Positions 44,578 through 55,793 of a DNA stretch of 64,000 bases are shown in pieces (position 1 is the first letter of the stretch; the number at the start of each line of letters is the position of its first letter). The translations under genes and the position numbers were made by a program. Origin of the DNA: Galeopsis tetrahit (taxonomy: Eukaryota; Streptophyta; Magnoliopsida; Lamiales; Lamiaceae); the NCBI GenBank assembly GCA_963675135.1, contig OY776124.1, positions 9,624,677-9,688,676 on the forward strand. The letters run 5' to 3'. The notes under the pieces are model-generated. The model saw only the letters and a program-made list of their open reading frames with translations. It searched no databases and was not told the DNA's origin.

Positions 44578-45600
44578 GATAGAGTAGGGTAGGGTAGAAA
44601 AGGATAGGATGTGAGTGGAGGTGGAGGGCGGGAGGCCCTAGGGTATAAGGTAGTTTCGTCTCATATATATGATCGCATTACATAAGATTTCCTCAAATGT
44701 TTTTATCACTAAGAGTGGTCTTTGACCCAACTCCTACACTCTATGGAACACCAACTCAATTATATACATCTAAAATATGATTCAAATGTGGAATAATATC
44801 GTATGTATAAGATATCACACTTCATGCATAACTTTCTCATATGTTTTTATCACTAAAAGTTATGTTTGACCCAAATATATCGTACAAACTCAAACGTGAT
44901 GTTCGATCTTCTACAACCCTCCCAACTAATTTCATTTACTTTTTAAATTTTTTCACCTTAATATAATTTCTTACTTCTCATACATAATGTAAACACATCA
45001 TATCTCAGAACAATTTTTTTTAATGTCATAATCGTAGGCTTCTAAAATTGGTGGATTGTAAAATAATATTGGTCGAAGGCTTCCATTTTGGTACCCTTTC
45101 TTCCTGCCTTTCTTCATTTTATTTTATTTTATTTTTGGCAGTGATTAAGTTTCCTAGATTTGAAAGTGAATTGATTGGATTGAGTCATTTGATTGCAGAG
45201 GTTGTAGCTGTTCTTAAACCCTTCCACGCCTAAGGTATATGGTTTATTTTTTTCTTTTTATAAATTTTAGAATTTCCATTTATCATATCTTATTTATATT
45301 TGTATTATTTTATTAAATAAATATACTACTTTATAATAAAGATTTTTGTTAATTTAATACATTTTTCTTAGATTTACATATGACCTGTGAAAGTTTAAAT
45401 AATTATACACTCCTTAAGATCGATGAATTACTTCAAAAAATCGGGATTAGTTTAAATAGATTTTCATCAATGTCTATTTTAGACCCGTATCATATATCTC
45501 TAAAACGCGGTTCATTCATTTTTTAAGAGTTGAATTATGTTCGCACTGAGTGAAGGAGTACAATATGCTGTCTTCAACCTCAACTTTCGAACAAAGTGAT
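41736..45600. other. AT-rich interior of Helitron 2 without recognisable genes
   Basis: Includes a perfect TA microsatellite at 43979-44020 and another at about 44547-44573. A GTTTTTATCACTAA(A/G)AGT..TTTGACCCAA segment occurs twice in direct orientation (about 44700-44735 and 44836-44872). No Rep-domain motif was spotted by eye. Confidence 0.5.
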
Positions 45601-45639
45601 GTTCTATAAGAAATACTTAATTAGGAGTTGTTTGTTTCA

Positions 45640-46980
45640 GTGATAGTGGAGTCTTCTTTTTGTATGGATAAGAGGTAAAATTGACAAAAAAAAACTTTTA
45701 TATGAAGAACTATTTCTGCAGCCATTAGATCCCACATAAACAATGATCTTAATGTTGCATCGAGTGATATAACTTCTCTTATGTTGTTTGGAGGATGTAC
45801 TACACATTCTAGGTTTTATATTCTGATAAACATATCTGAATTATCCTCTCGCAACATAATACCTGGTACTCATTTTTTCTAAACATATAATAATGTCAAA
45901 GTTGATAAAAAAATTTGTTTTGAGGTATTTAATCGAAGCCTAAGAGATATAGTTAGATGTCATGATGTATCGATGTCTATTTTTTCTTTTGGAGGAAAGA
46001 CAATGGTTCTTAGTGAGGACTTCAGACAAAAATTTCATGTTATTTTCAAAGGTTTTAGAGAAGATATAGTTCACCCTACCATCAATTCTTCATATTTGTG
46101 GGAACATTGTAAAGTACTGAAGCTGACAAGGAACATAAGGTTGCATACTAAAAATTCTCCAGTAGTAATACATCTAACGAGATAGTTGAATTCCCAAAAT
46201 GGATTTTGAAAACTGGGAATCAGGATCTTGGAGATGGTGATGATGGTATTGCAGATATCAATATTTCTAAAGAGAATCTGATTTTAGATGCACGTGATCC
46301 TAGATCTTGGAGATAGTCGACAACATCCATCTATCTCTGATAACTTTGGCACGGATATTCATTTTGAGGATAGAGGTACACTTGCTCCAACATATTAAAA
46401 AATTGAAAGTATTAACGGGACAACGTTGACGATGATACTTGGTGATAAAATGAAATATTTGAGTTTAAATAGTGTTTGTCCATATGAGTTTAGACTGGTG
46501 GTATGAGACATGTGTTTTCAATTGAATCATTTTTCATCTCTCTTAAGTGTTCTGGTTTGTCAAATTATCGGTTGATTCTCAAAATATATGTCCTTATAAT
46601 GCTGCTTATAAACAATTATCTAAAATCTGGTTTGTGCAATGGAACTAGACCGATTGTTACGAGACTTAAAAATCACATTACTGAAGCACAAATTTTTTCT
46701 AGAATGAATGTTGGTAGTAAAGCTGCCAAGAATGAATTTTTAGTGTTTTAGATGACAGACTCCCGTAGAGTTTCGAAGGAGGTTGCAATGATGATAAATA
46801 AAAGTCAAGGTGAGTCATTTTTCATTGCAGGTATCTAACTTTTGAAACATGTGTTCAGTGTTTACACACAAACAATTATATGTTGCAGTTTCTAGAGTCA
46901 ATAGTAAGAGTGTTCAAATGAAAAAATATGTAAACGTACCTACAACGAATGTTGTAAACGAGTTTTCCGCAATATGTAAT
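45640..46980 (+). pseudogene. Helitron PIF1-like helicase remnant
   Basis: Successive frames match the Helitron-type PIF1 helicase in order: GVFFLYG-like start, CCATTHSRFYILINISELSS-type block, EVFNRSLRDIVRC, FSFGGKTMVLSEDFRQ (the conserved GG-K..VLGGDFRQ motif) with DIVHPTINSSYLWEHCKVLK and LTRNIRL, FGTDIHFEDRGTLAPT, SGLCNGTRPIVTRLKNHI, MMINKSQGE and CSF.SRVNSKS, ending with TTNVVNEF. The Walker A region is reduced and the WDEAP Walker B segment is missing, where about 20 residues are deleted. Frame changes and stops occur throughout. It is the only sign that Helitron 2 descends from an autonomous element. Confidence 0.85.
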
Positions 46981-47204
46981 TTATTATATTATTTTTTTTA
47001 TAAATAAATTTAGAATTCTCTATTATATTATTATATACTCCATACTATATATGATGTCATTTATATTGTTACAATATTATTTTAATAGAATAACGAAATT
47101 ACAAATCTACACAAGTTTTAAAATTTATCTTTTAATTAATAAATTAAATTTGAAATATATTATAAATTTAATTCAACCCGCGTAAAACGCGGGTCTTACA
47201 CTAG

Positions 47205-47371
47205 TAAGTATATATTTGCAAACATTTTTTTACACGTGGCACTAATTCATTGGCCTATCTCAATCTCTCTCTTCTCAAATCACTCTATTTCAAAATTCTT
47301 AAATTCTCATTCATTCCACACTTTTCTTTTAATCTCATTTATTCATTTTAAAACTTAATATTGACCCTACA
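47205..47371. other. Sequence resembling another Helitron 5' region
   Basis: AGTATATATTTGCAAACATT, then ACACGTGGCAC and TCAATCTCTCTCTTCTCAAA, parallels the start of Helitron 2 (TATATTTTACAAACC, GGACACATGTCACAA, CTCTCAATTTCAAA). No TC start is present at the edge, so it may be an older related element whose tip was displaced. Confidence 0.35.
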
Positions 47372-47984
47372 TTCTTAATTTTATTTCCTATATAAATCCC
47401 TCATCTATAATTTTAGATCATAATTTTAAAGATTATAATCTACTTATTGGAGATTTTGAAAATTTGAAGTTTGTGAAGAACATATTGGAGATTTTGAAGA
47501 TTGTATACTCAATGATTTGAAGATTGTGAAGTTTATATTTTAATTTTGAAGATTGTATATTCAATGATTTTTAGATCATGGAACAATATTTTTATGTTTC
47601 AAATTTTTTAGATCAATCAATTTATTGAATGAAGATTGTCTATTCAATGATTTTTAGATCATGGAACAATATTTTTATGTTTCAAATTTTTTAGATCAAT
47701 CAATTTATTGAATGAAGATTGTCTATTCAATGATTTTTAGATCATGGAACAATATATTTATGTTTCAATACTCTTAATCTTATTTTCTATGAAGATTGTC
47801 TATTCAATGATTTTTAGATCATGGAACAATATATTTATGTTTCAATACTCTTAATCTTATTTTCTATGAAGATTGTCTATTCAATGATTTTTATATTCAA
47901 TGATTTTTAGATCATGGAACAATATATTTATGTTTCAATACTCTTAATCTTATTTTCTATATAAATCTCTCATCTATAAGATTC
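47372..47984. repeat. Tandem minisatellite, units of about 70-85 bases
   Basis: Units starting GAAGATTGTCTATTCAATGA and continuing TTTTTAGATCATGGAACAAT recur at about 47630, 47714, 47790, 47866 and 47897, with variants ending in CAATCAATTTATTGAAT or in CAATACTCTTAATCTTATTT. Related words continue after the intervening TIR element at 50565-51190, so the array was once contiguous. Confidence 0.85.
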
Positions 47985-48099
47985 AAGCCAATCTATATAG
48001 CCGATTATGCCCCTGTTTTCGAATTAATTAAGAATTTCAAATTCAATTAATTATGTTAATCTAAATTTAGGAAAGTCAACATTTGAATTTTAAATTAAA

Positions 48100-48216
48100 T
48101 TTTTTTTTTTTGATGGAAGTTAAATACCCATCCCTTTTTCCCCTCCCCATGACTCGAATCCAGGACCTAAGGCCTAGGTAGTGGTGCTCTAACCACTTGA
48201 GCTATCCCACTTTGTC
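48100..48216 (-). mobile_element. tRNA-derived SINE with perfect 17-bp target duplication
   Basis: Minus-strand orientation. Starts GACAAAGTGGGATAGCTCAA, with the A box at 48193-48204 and the B box GGATTCGAGTCA at 48150-48161, a body AGGGGAAAAAGGGATGGGTA and a poly-A tail (T run 48100-48111). Flanked by the perfect direct repeat TTTGAATTTTAAATTAA (48082-48098 and 48217-48233). It is a Pol III SINE, not a tRNA gene: the cloverleaf is not maintained. It is inserted within the TIR-type element. Confidence 0.92.
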
Positions 48217-50099
48217 TTTGAATTTTAAATTAAGTTGAGAGATATTTCTCCTGGAATCTCGCGCTGGTTTTAAATCAAATGAACATTCCTAAAATATTTC
48301 ACAAAACTTCATTTTGTGCATATTCGATTACTGTGCTCATCTCCATATAAGTTTTTGAAGATTTCAAGCGTTGCACAATCGAAATCGTTCTCGATAAATT
48401 TGAATTAGCTCTATGAATTTTGTAACTATCACTTCACTAAAATTTTTATTTTTTAAGCAATGCTAAGATTTTTTCTTTCTTTTTAAACTTAAACGTGCAA
48501 TTAATTACACTTAATTTTTTTAAGTGGTTTTCCTTATTCGATGTTCCAAAGCTCGAAATTGAAATAATTATACTTAATTTCAGATTTGAATCATTTAATT
48601 TGATTAATGTAAAATATGAAAAGTAAAATGAATTAAATTTTAAAAAGGTAAGAGATTATCCGTAGATTATAGCTGAAAGAAAATGATTGAAGGTATGTTT
48701 GTTTCGTCTTTTCATCTACTCGTTTGATTGTATAAATGAGTTTTCACATGTAAGAAATCGTTGGTTTTTTAAGCTGTGTATTTGTGCATTGCATATTTGT
48801 ATGATATTTATTATAGTTTGATGCATATACATAATACGTGCATTGCATATTTATAGGGGATGCATATATCAAATATGTGCATTGCATAATAATATAAGAC
48901 TGTATCATAAATTCTATACGCATATTTTATTATATGCAACCGATAAGTGCATATAATTTTAAATATACATGCATTTTTTTATATATGCAACCGATAATTG
49001 CATATACTTCTCAAATTACTTGTATCCATAATTGACCATACTCTAGTAAATTAGGTGCACTTGTTTCCAAGCTCCCCAAATTTAAAAAATTCATGTTCTT
49101 GGTGTCTTACTCCCCTGTATAAGATATTTCAAGAAATAGATTTAAAGCTCGAAAGCCTCATATAAATCAGACGAAAAGACGTTCTACAATTATCATGACT
49201 CCAAACATTCCAATATACAAAATCAATTTTTACAAAACAACTAATCAAATGAATCTAAGATTATTGCAATTTTTGATTAATTAACTACTACTGTATATCG
49301 TATGTTCATCTAAGGAGCAAACTTCAATTTTGCAGATACTCACTACTCCATTTTTTAACTTGACATGCTTCATTCCATTCAAATCCAAAGCATGGGCAAA
49401 CACTGTACCCTCCATTTTTTTCCTCAACTACATAGATTGAATGAATAACACTGCCTTAGAAAACACAGGATTTCAAAGATAAATTGAAGAATTTTTTTGC
49501 TTCACTTTTCAATCCATTTGAATAGTGCAAAAATCTTACAAACCATAGAACCAAATAAAATGGATACTTGTATGAACTAGCACCTAGATCTCCAAATTCC
49601 TACAAGTAATATACAAATAACTAGATCAAAAAAAAAAAATCAATAAATCATTCGAAAAAACGAATATGAATCCCATAACCGTAATTGAAGAGTCATATAA
49701 TATTGGATTCAGTAGAGTTGATCCACACATTGTTCTTGCAATCTCCTCAGTTCATCCAAAAAATTAACAACACCAACACAAAATTCTGATTACCAATACA
49801 CGGAAATGATGATCGTTCAACAAGCAATTAAGCAAAGTAAATCACAATAGGTGAAGAAAACACAAGTGATGTAGATCTGGTTCTACACTTTCACACCTAC
49901 ATATCTGTAGAAGTATATACTTATAAAACAATAATAAAAAGTCGAAGGAAAAATATAAACTTGAAAAAATCAATGAGAAGCCCTTTTTTTCAATTGATGT
50001 TGGGATGTACTTTGTATTCTTGTTTATGAGAGAGAGCGACGTATCTGTTTCTATGGTCGCGGAAGAGATGGAAGAGAGAGAGCTGAGAGGGGTGGGTGG

Positions 50100-50265
50100 G
50101 GGTTTTTACACATCCACTGTGTGAAAATCAATGGGTGGCCGGCCTGGTGTAGCGATTTACACCTCCACTGTCGTCGAGAAGGAGGGGGTGGATCAGAGCT
50201 TGGAGAGATGTTGGCTGGGCGGCGATTTACACCTCCACTGTGTGAATCGTACACTGTGAAAATGC
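50100..50265. repeat. Triple GATTTACACCTCCACTGT repeat with self-complementarity
   Basis: TTTTTACACATCCACTGTGTGAAAA, GATTTACACCTCCACTGTCG and GATTTACACCTCCACTGTGTGAAT occur within 165 bases. In the first and last, TTACAC and GTGTGAA form the arms of a short hairpin. Confidence 0.7.
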
Positions 50266-50564
50266 ATCAAGTTTTTGAAAACTAATCGACCGCAAGTAAC
50301 AATACAATCTTCAATTTGAATTTAATTGAATTCAAATTAGATTGAATTCGAAAAAGGAAGGTGTAACCGAAATTTGAGGGAGAAAGGAATTAATGGTGAA
50401 AGACTTTGAAATTTTAATTAATTTCGATTATTTATAACTGCAGGGCATAAATGGAATTTTGTATTGTATTTTGGTCTTAATTGTTTTACTCAAAATTTTT
50501 GTCTTACTTTGTTTAAATAACTTGTGGATTGTCTTAGTTTGTTAATAAACTCCTTTTTAATCGA

Positions 50565-52083
50565 CCCTACACTCTTAATTTTATTTCCTATATAAATCCA
50601 TAAATCATAATTTTGAGGATCATAATTTTAGATCATGGAACAATATTTTTATGTTTCAAATGTTTTAGATCAATCAATTTATTGAATGAAGATTGTCTAT
50701 TCAATGATTTTTAGATCATAGTTTTAGATAATGGAACAATATTTTTATGTTTCAATTTTTTAATTGACCCGGTACTCTTAATCTTATTTTCTATATAAAT
50801 CCATCATCTATAATTTTAAATCATAATTTTGAAAATTATAATCTACTTATTGGAGATTTTGAAGATTTGAAGTTTGTGAATAATTGGAGATTTTGAAGAT
50901 TGTCTATGATTTGAAGATGGTGAAGTTTAGATCATAATTTTGAAGATTTGAAGTTTGTGAAAAACATATTGGAGATTTTGAAGATTGTCTACTCAATGAT
51001 TTGAAGATTGTAAAGTTTCGATCATAATTTTAGATCATAATTTTGAAGATTGTCTATTCAATGATTTTTAGATCATAATTTTAGATCATAGAACAACATT
51101 TTTATGTTTCAAATTTGTTTAGATCATAATTTTGAAGATGATCTATTCAATGATTTTTAGATCATAATTTTAAATCAAGGAACAATATTTTTATATTTTA
51201 ATTTTTTTTTGTTCGTTTAGGTGATGCTAAAATGTGTATTAATCCACTTTAATTTTATGTTTCAATGATTTGAAAATTGTTAATTTTTTTTGTAAATCCA
51301 ATAATTTAATCTTATTTCAATTGTTTATGAATTTCTTAAAATTACTCCAACAAACAATATTTTTATGTTTCAATTTTTCAATTTTTTTTTCGTTTAGGTA
51401 ATGTTAAAATGTGTATTAATCCGTTTTAATTTTATGTTTCAATGATTTGAAGATTATTAATTTTTTTTTGTAAATCCAATAATTTAATCTTATTCCAACA
51501 ATTTATTTATATAAATTAATAAATTTATATTATGCGAGAATGAGAATATATATTCATAAAACAATAAACATTGAACAAAAAAAAAGCTGTGTTATAAAAA
51601 AAATTGATATCTTAAATAATTTTATTTTCTAAAATTACTCAAATATTATATAAATTAATAAAAAAAATAAAATTAATAAATTTAACCTTATCTATCTTAA
51701 TAATATTAAAAAAAAATCAAAATTTTTTAAAATCCAACTTAAATAAATTTAATCTTATCTTAAATTTGATTTTTTTTAATAATATTTGTTATCTAAATAA
51801 TTTTTTTTAAATCCAACTAAAATAATAATATTCAAATATAAACTTTATATAAATTAATAAATTTATATTATATGGGAATGAGAATATATATTCATAAAAC
51901 AGATAAACAATGAACAAAAAAAAAAAAAAAAGCTGTGTTATCAAAAAAAATCTACTCCACCAAGGAGGTTCACTCGGTCTAGCTTGCCTCGTACACAGAG
52001 ACTCTATCGTTCTCCAAGGGTGACTCGTCCTACTGTTTGTCTCGAGGAATCCTCCTTCTTACATCTTAGCATATCTCGGACCT
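50565..52083. repeat. Diverged repeat field, AT-rich
   Basis: Continuation of the GATTGTCTATTCAATGATTTTTAGATC array, then repeated words GTAATGTTAAAATGTGTATTAATCC (51223 and 51398 regions) and ATTCATAAAACA(G)ATAAACATTGAACAAAAAA (about 51550, 51892, 52368, 52893). It looks like decayed tandem or dispersed repeats with no coding frame. Confidence 0.55.
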
Positions 52084-52352
52084 CCGTTCTCACTATAAGT
52101 TTCCCCTTTCCTTTTGATTGTTTTGATTAAGAAATATGATTAAATAATAGATGTAGTACAAGTGATGTAATGGTGAGAGATAAAATAATAGATAAGTGTG
52201 AGATTAAGTATAATAAAATAATAGATAAAGTATAAGTGATGTGATTGGGAGAGAGAAAATCAAATGCTTAAAATGGAAAAAATTGAAATGGGAAACTTAT
52301 TGTGGGACATTCATATAAAAGGAAAGTGGGAAACTTATAGTAGAAGAAAGTA
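52084..52352. mobile_element. Stowaway-like MITE relic
   Basis: Inverted arms CTATAAGTTTCCCCTTTCCTTT and AAAGGAAAGTGGGAAACTTATAG lie close to the two ends. The outer left sequence ACCTCCGTTCTC recalls the Stowaway CTCCGTTC end. The right half (AAGTGATGTGATTGGGAGAG) matches the relics at 677-954 and 5834-6042. Confidence 0.65.
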
Positions 52353-53295
52353 TATCTATATTCATAAAAAGATAAACATTGAACAAAAAAAAAAGTCGTG
52401 TTATAAAAAAAAATGGATATCTTAAATAATTTTATTTCCTAAAATTACTCCAACATTGTATAAATTGTAAATATTATTAAGGATTCAAATATATCATCTT
52501 ACATAAATTTCACATTATATAATCAAATAAAATCGTTTTTTTTTGTAAATCCGAATTAAATAAAAAATTTAATCTTAATAATATTCAAATATAAAAGAAT
52601 TCAAATATATCTTACTCCAACAAATCAATCTTAATAATATCTACACATAAAATTAATAAATTTAACCTTATCTATCTTAATAATATAAAAAATATTTCAT
52701 ATATATATTTTTTAAATCCAACTTAAATAAATTTAATCTTATCTTAATAATATCTATAAAAAAATTTAATCTTATTCCAACAATTATTTATGAATTTCTT
52801 AATTTTTTTTTAAAATCCAACTAAAATAATAATATTCAAATATAAACTTTATATAAATTAATAAATTTATATTATAGGGGAATAAGAATATATATTCATA
52901 AAACAGATAAACATTGAAAAAAAAAAGTTAATAATATCTAAACAAATTTAATTTTAATAATATTCAAATATAAATTTATATGGTATATTTGTAATTGAGT
53001 AATTGACAATAGGCTCGCGATGTAGTGATAGAAACACGTTTTTATAGCGCAACTGTCATTACGGAAAGCGCGTTTCTCCGTCTCTAAGCGCACGGAAGAA
53101 TCTAGAAGCAAACTAAACGGTTAAGGCCCACTTAAATAAAATTAATAATTAATTAATTTTTAATATATAAAATTATTTACAGAAAGAGGTAGAAAATTCG
53201 AGATCCTTCAAAAAAAAAATCCGAAACCACTATTGCCTAGCCAACGGTTAGGATCATATCATGAAATCATCATTTCATCTGCACCGTCTAAAAAA
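52353..53295. other. AT-rich spacer and distal DnaJ promoter
   Basis: No gene. Composition changes near 52990, where GC rises toward the DnaJ gene. GAAGAATCTAGAAG at about 53096-53109 could be an imperfect heat-shock element, a weak call by eye. Confidence 0.35.
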
Positions 53296-53299
53296 ACCC

Positions 53300-53308
53300 T
53301 ATATATAT
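53300..53308 (+). promoter_or_regulatory. TATA box of the DnaJ gene
   Basis: TATATATAT in the context CCCTATATATATCTGTACTC, 150 bases upstream of the start codon. This places transcription start near 53330 with a pyrimidine-rich leader (TCTCTCTCTAAC). Confidence 0.6.
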
Positions 53309-53459
53309 CTGTACTCCCCTCAAGGTTTTCCGAGTGTTCCCAGTTTCTCTCTCTAACGTACCCGTTGCAGCCACTTTCTCTCTGTTCTCAAACCCTTCGA
53401 TCTTGTGTACGATTCGATTCAGTTTATCTTGTATTAGCCGATTCTTCGTGTAATCCAAG

Positions 53460-55793
53460 ATGTTTGGAAGGGCACCCAAGAAAAGTGACAATTCGAGGTA
53501 CTATGAGGTTCTTGGTGTGCCTAAAACGGCGTCGCCTGATGATTTGAAGAAGGCTTACAAAAAGGCAGCTATTAAGAATCATCCTGATAAGGGTGGTGAT
53601 CCCGAAAAGGTATTGACGATTGCCTTATGATTACTGTTTTTTTTCTTTTTTTCCGTTAATTCTCTTGCGGAAGATGTCTGTTTTTGTGTTTTTGGTATGC
53701 TGTGTCGTCTGAATTACCGCAGTAAGGCCAGGATTAGTTGTCTGATCTACTGAACTAGCGATATCTGTGGGAGTAGTTTTTATTTTGTTGGGCTAATGCG
53801 GTGTTCGTCAATTATGTTATTAACATTCTGAGAGTTTTTTTCTGCTGGTGGTGAAGATCTGCCTCGTTTTTAGATCCAATTGATGTGTTGGAAAAGGGAA
53901 TTCTATTGAATTGGTCTGGCACAAATTGGTGCTTGATTTGACGTTGATTTTTCTGTTTAATGTTCTGATGGTGCCAGTAGTTAAATTGTGTTATTCACTG
54001 TTACATTTCAGTGAAGAATTTATAGAACTTTTCAGTGTTGCGTTGAATTTGAAATATGATTCTGAACTCCATATTTGAATACGATATTTTTAGTCAGTTA
54101 TACCCAATTGGGGTTCTAGTTCTTAAGTTATAGATCTGATTGGCCTATTTTGATTTGAGAGGCATCTAGCTGTTGCTACTATTTGTATGAAGATGGTTTG
54201 TGATTTTTTTTTCAAGTGTCCACTTCTAATCAAACTATGAACAACTAGAAATTTGGTACTCGATTCTATGTAAAGGGACTGTAATCTTATGAAAGGGTCT
54301 ATGCTGCAGTTCAAGGAACTTGCTCATGCTTATGAAGTTCTTAGTGATCCTGAAAAACGTGAGATCTATGATCAATATGGTGAAGATGCACTTAAGGAAG
54401 GAATGGGTGGTGGCGGAGGCATGCATGATCCGTTTGACATCTTCTCGTCTTTCTTCGGTGGGAGCCCGTTTGGTGGAGGTGAGATATTTGCATTTGCATC
54501 CCAATAAATTTTGTATTTTAATACCGAACTTGAAATTGGTTTGATGGAACTTGATGTAACTGTGTAATCTGTTTCTGTAATCAGGTGGCAGTAGTAGGGG
54601 AAGAAGGCAAAGGAGGGGAGAGGATGTTGTGCATCCATTGAAGGTGTCTCTTGAGGATCTGTATCTTGGGACAACAAAGAAGCTCTCTTTATCGCGTAAT
54701 GTGCTCTGTTCCAAGTGTAGTGGGTATGTCCTCATCTAGCTCTGAAATGACTTGTGTGCTTTTGAGTTTTCCTTGGACTGTAGGTTAACACATTCTACTT
54801 CTTCTCGACAGCAAAGGGTCAAAATCTGGAGCGTCGCTGAAATGCTCAAGTTGCCAAGGTAATGGTATGAAGGTGACGATTAGGCAGCTTGGCCCCGGCA
54901 TGATTCAGCAAATGCAGCATCCTTGCAATGAATGCAAGGGGACTGGTGAAACTATCAATGATAAAGATCGATGTGGGCAATGCAAAGGTGAGAAGGTTGT
55001 TCAGGAAAAGAAAGTTCTTGAGGTACATGTCGAAAAGGGAATGCAGAATGGGCAGAAGATCACATTCCCCGGAGAGGCTGATGAGGCGGTATGATGATGA
55101 TTCTTTTTTTTAATTTTCGGGGTCTTGTTAGTTGTTTTGTTATGATTCGTGTGTTCTAACAATGTGTTCCTTCGCTTCACAGCCTGATACAGTCACCGGA
55201 GATATAGTATTTGTGCTACAGCAGAAGGAGCATCCTAAGTTCAAGAGAAAGGGAGAAGATCTATTTGTGGAGCACTCGTTGACGCTCACCGAGGCACTCT
55301 GTGGTTTCCAGTTCATATTGGCTCATTTGGATGGAAGGCAGCTCCTTATTAAGTCACAACCTGGAGAAGTTGTGAAGCCTAGTAAGTTATCTTCTGAAGG
55401 GATTGATCTACCACTACTGTATTTCATAATTTCAATTTATTAATGATATTGTGTTGTGTTAATGTTGCAGATTCATACAGGGCTATCAACGACGAAGGAA
55501 TGCCAATGTACCAGAGGACATTCATGAAGGGCAAGCTGTACATTCATTTCAATGTTGACTTTCCAGATTCTCTTGGCGTGGATCAAGTTGCGGCTTTGGA
55601 GAAGATTCTTCCTGCGAAACCACAGTCAGGGATGACTGACATGGAGATCGATGAGTGCGAGGAGACGACCCTTCATGATGTCAATATTGAAGACGAAATG
55701 AGGAGGAAAGCTCAGCAGCAGCAGGAAGCTTACGATGAGGACGATGACGATATGCACGGTGGAGCGCAAAGGGTTCAATGTGCTCAACAGTAA
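53460..55793 (+). CDS. Type I DnaJ/HSP40 co-chaperone, farnesylated (AtJ2/AtJ3-like)
   Basis: Six exons: 53460-53609, 54310-54478, 54585-54723, 54812-55088, 55183-55381, 55471-55793. All have GT-AG introns and consistent phases and give 418 residues, the normal length. The J domain has HPD at 41-43 and stimulates HSP70 ATPase. A Gly/Phe-rich linker follows (GGGGGMHDPFDIFSSFFGG). The zinc-finger domain has four CXXC units (CSKCSGKG, CSSCQGNG, CNECKGTG, CGQCKGE), the last lacking its final Gly. The C-terminal client-binding domains include QPGEVVKP and INDEGMPMYQRTFMKGKLYI. The protein ends CAQQ, a CaaX-type box for farnesylation, so partial membrane attachment is expected. In Arabidopsis J3 affects flowering time and heat and salt response. 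Exon 1 ends in the J domain, as in homologues. No defects seen. Confidence 0.97.

Larger units (their letters stand above)
41735..47204 (+). mobile_element. Helitron 2, plus orientation, decayed autonomous type
   Basis: Begins A|TCTATATATATATATATAT followed by TTTTACAAACC at 41735. Ends with an 8-base perfect stem ACCCGCGT-AAA-ACGCGGGT (47176-47194), then CTTACA and the terminal CTAG (47201-47204) next to a host T. Contains a decayed PIF1-type helicase in the same orientation close to the 3' end, as expected of a Rep/helicase Helitron. Its 5.5 kb are otherwise AT-rich; I found no recognisable Rep (HUH nuclease) domain. Confidence 0.78.
47985..50553. mobile_element. TIR-type element inserted in the tandem array, left end truncated
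   Basis: The left side has TTATGCCCCTG then CGAATTAATTAAGAATTTCAAA. The inverted right side has TTATGCCCTGC then CGAAATTAATTAAAATTTCAAA. The right end extends further with TAAGACAAAAATTTTGAGTA-type sequence that has no partner on the left. A GC-rich block at 50040-50260 recalls the Mutator-like elements of this window. Tandem-array sequence lies directly on both sides. Superfamily unproven; no duplication resolved. Confidence 0.5.

Noticed and set aside
45048..45233. 61-codon open frame in Helitron 2
   Set aside because: Low-complexity hydrophobic sequence from AT-rich DNA without any helicase or Rep motif.
53096..53109. Strong heat-shock element upstream of the DnaJ gene
   Set aside because: GAAGAATCTAGAAG only partly fits the nGAAn/nTTCn alternation. 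Mentioned only as a weak possibility.
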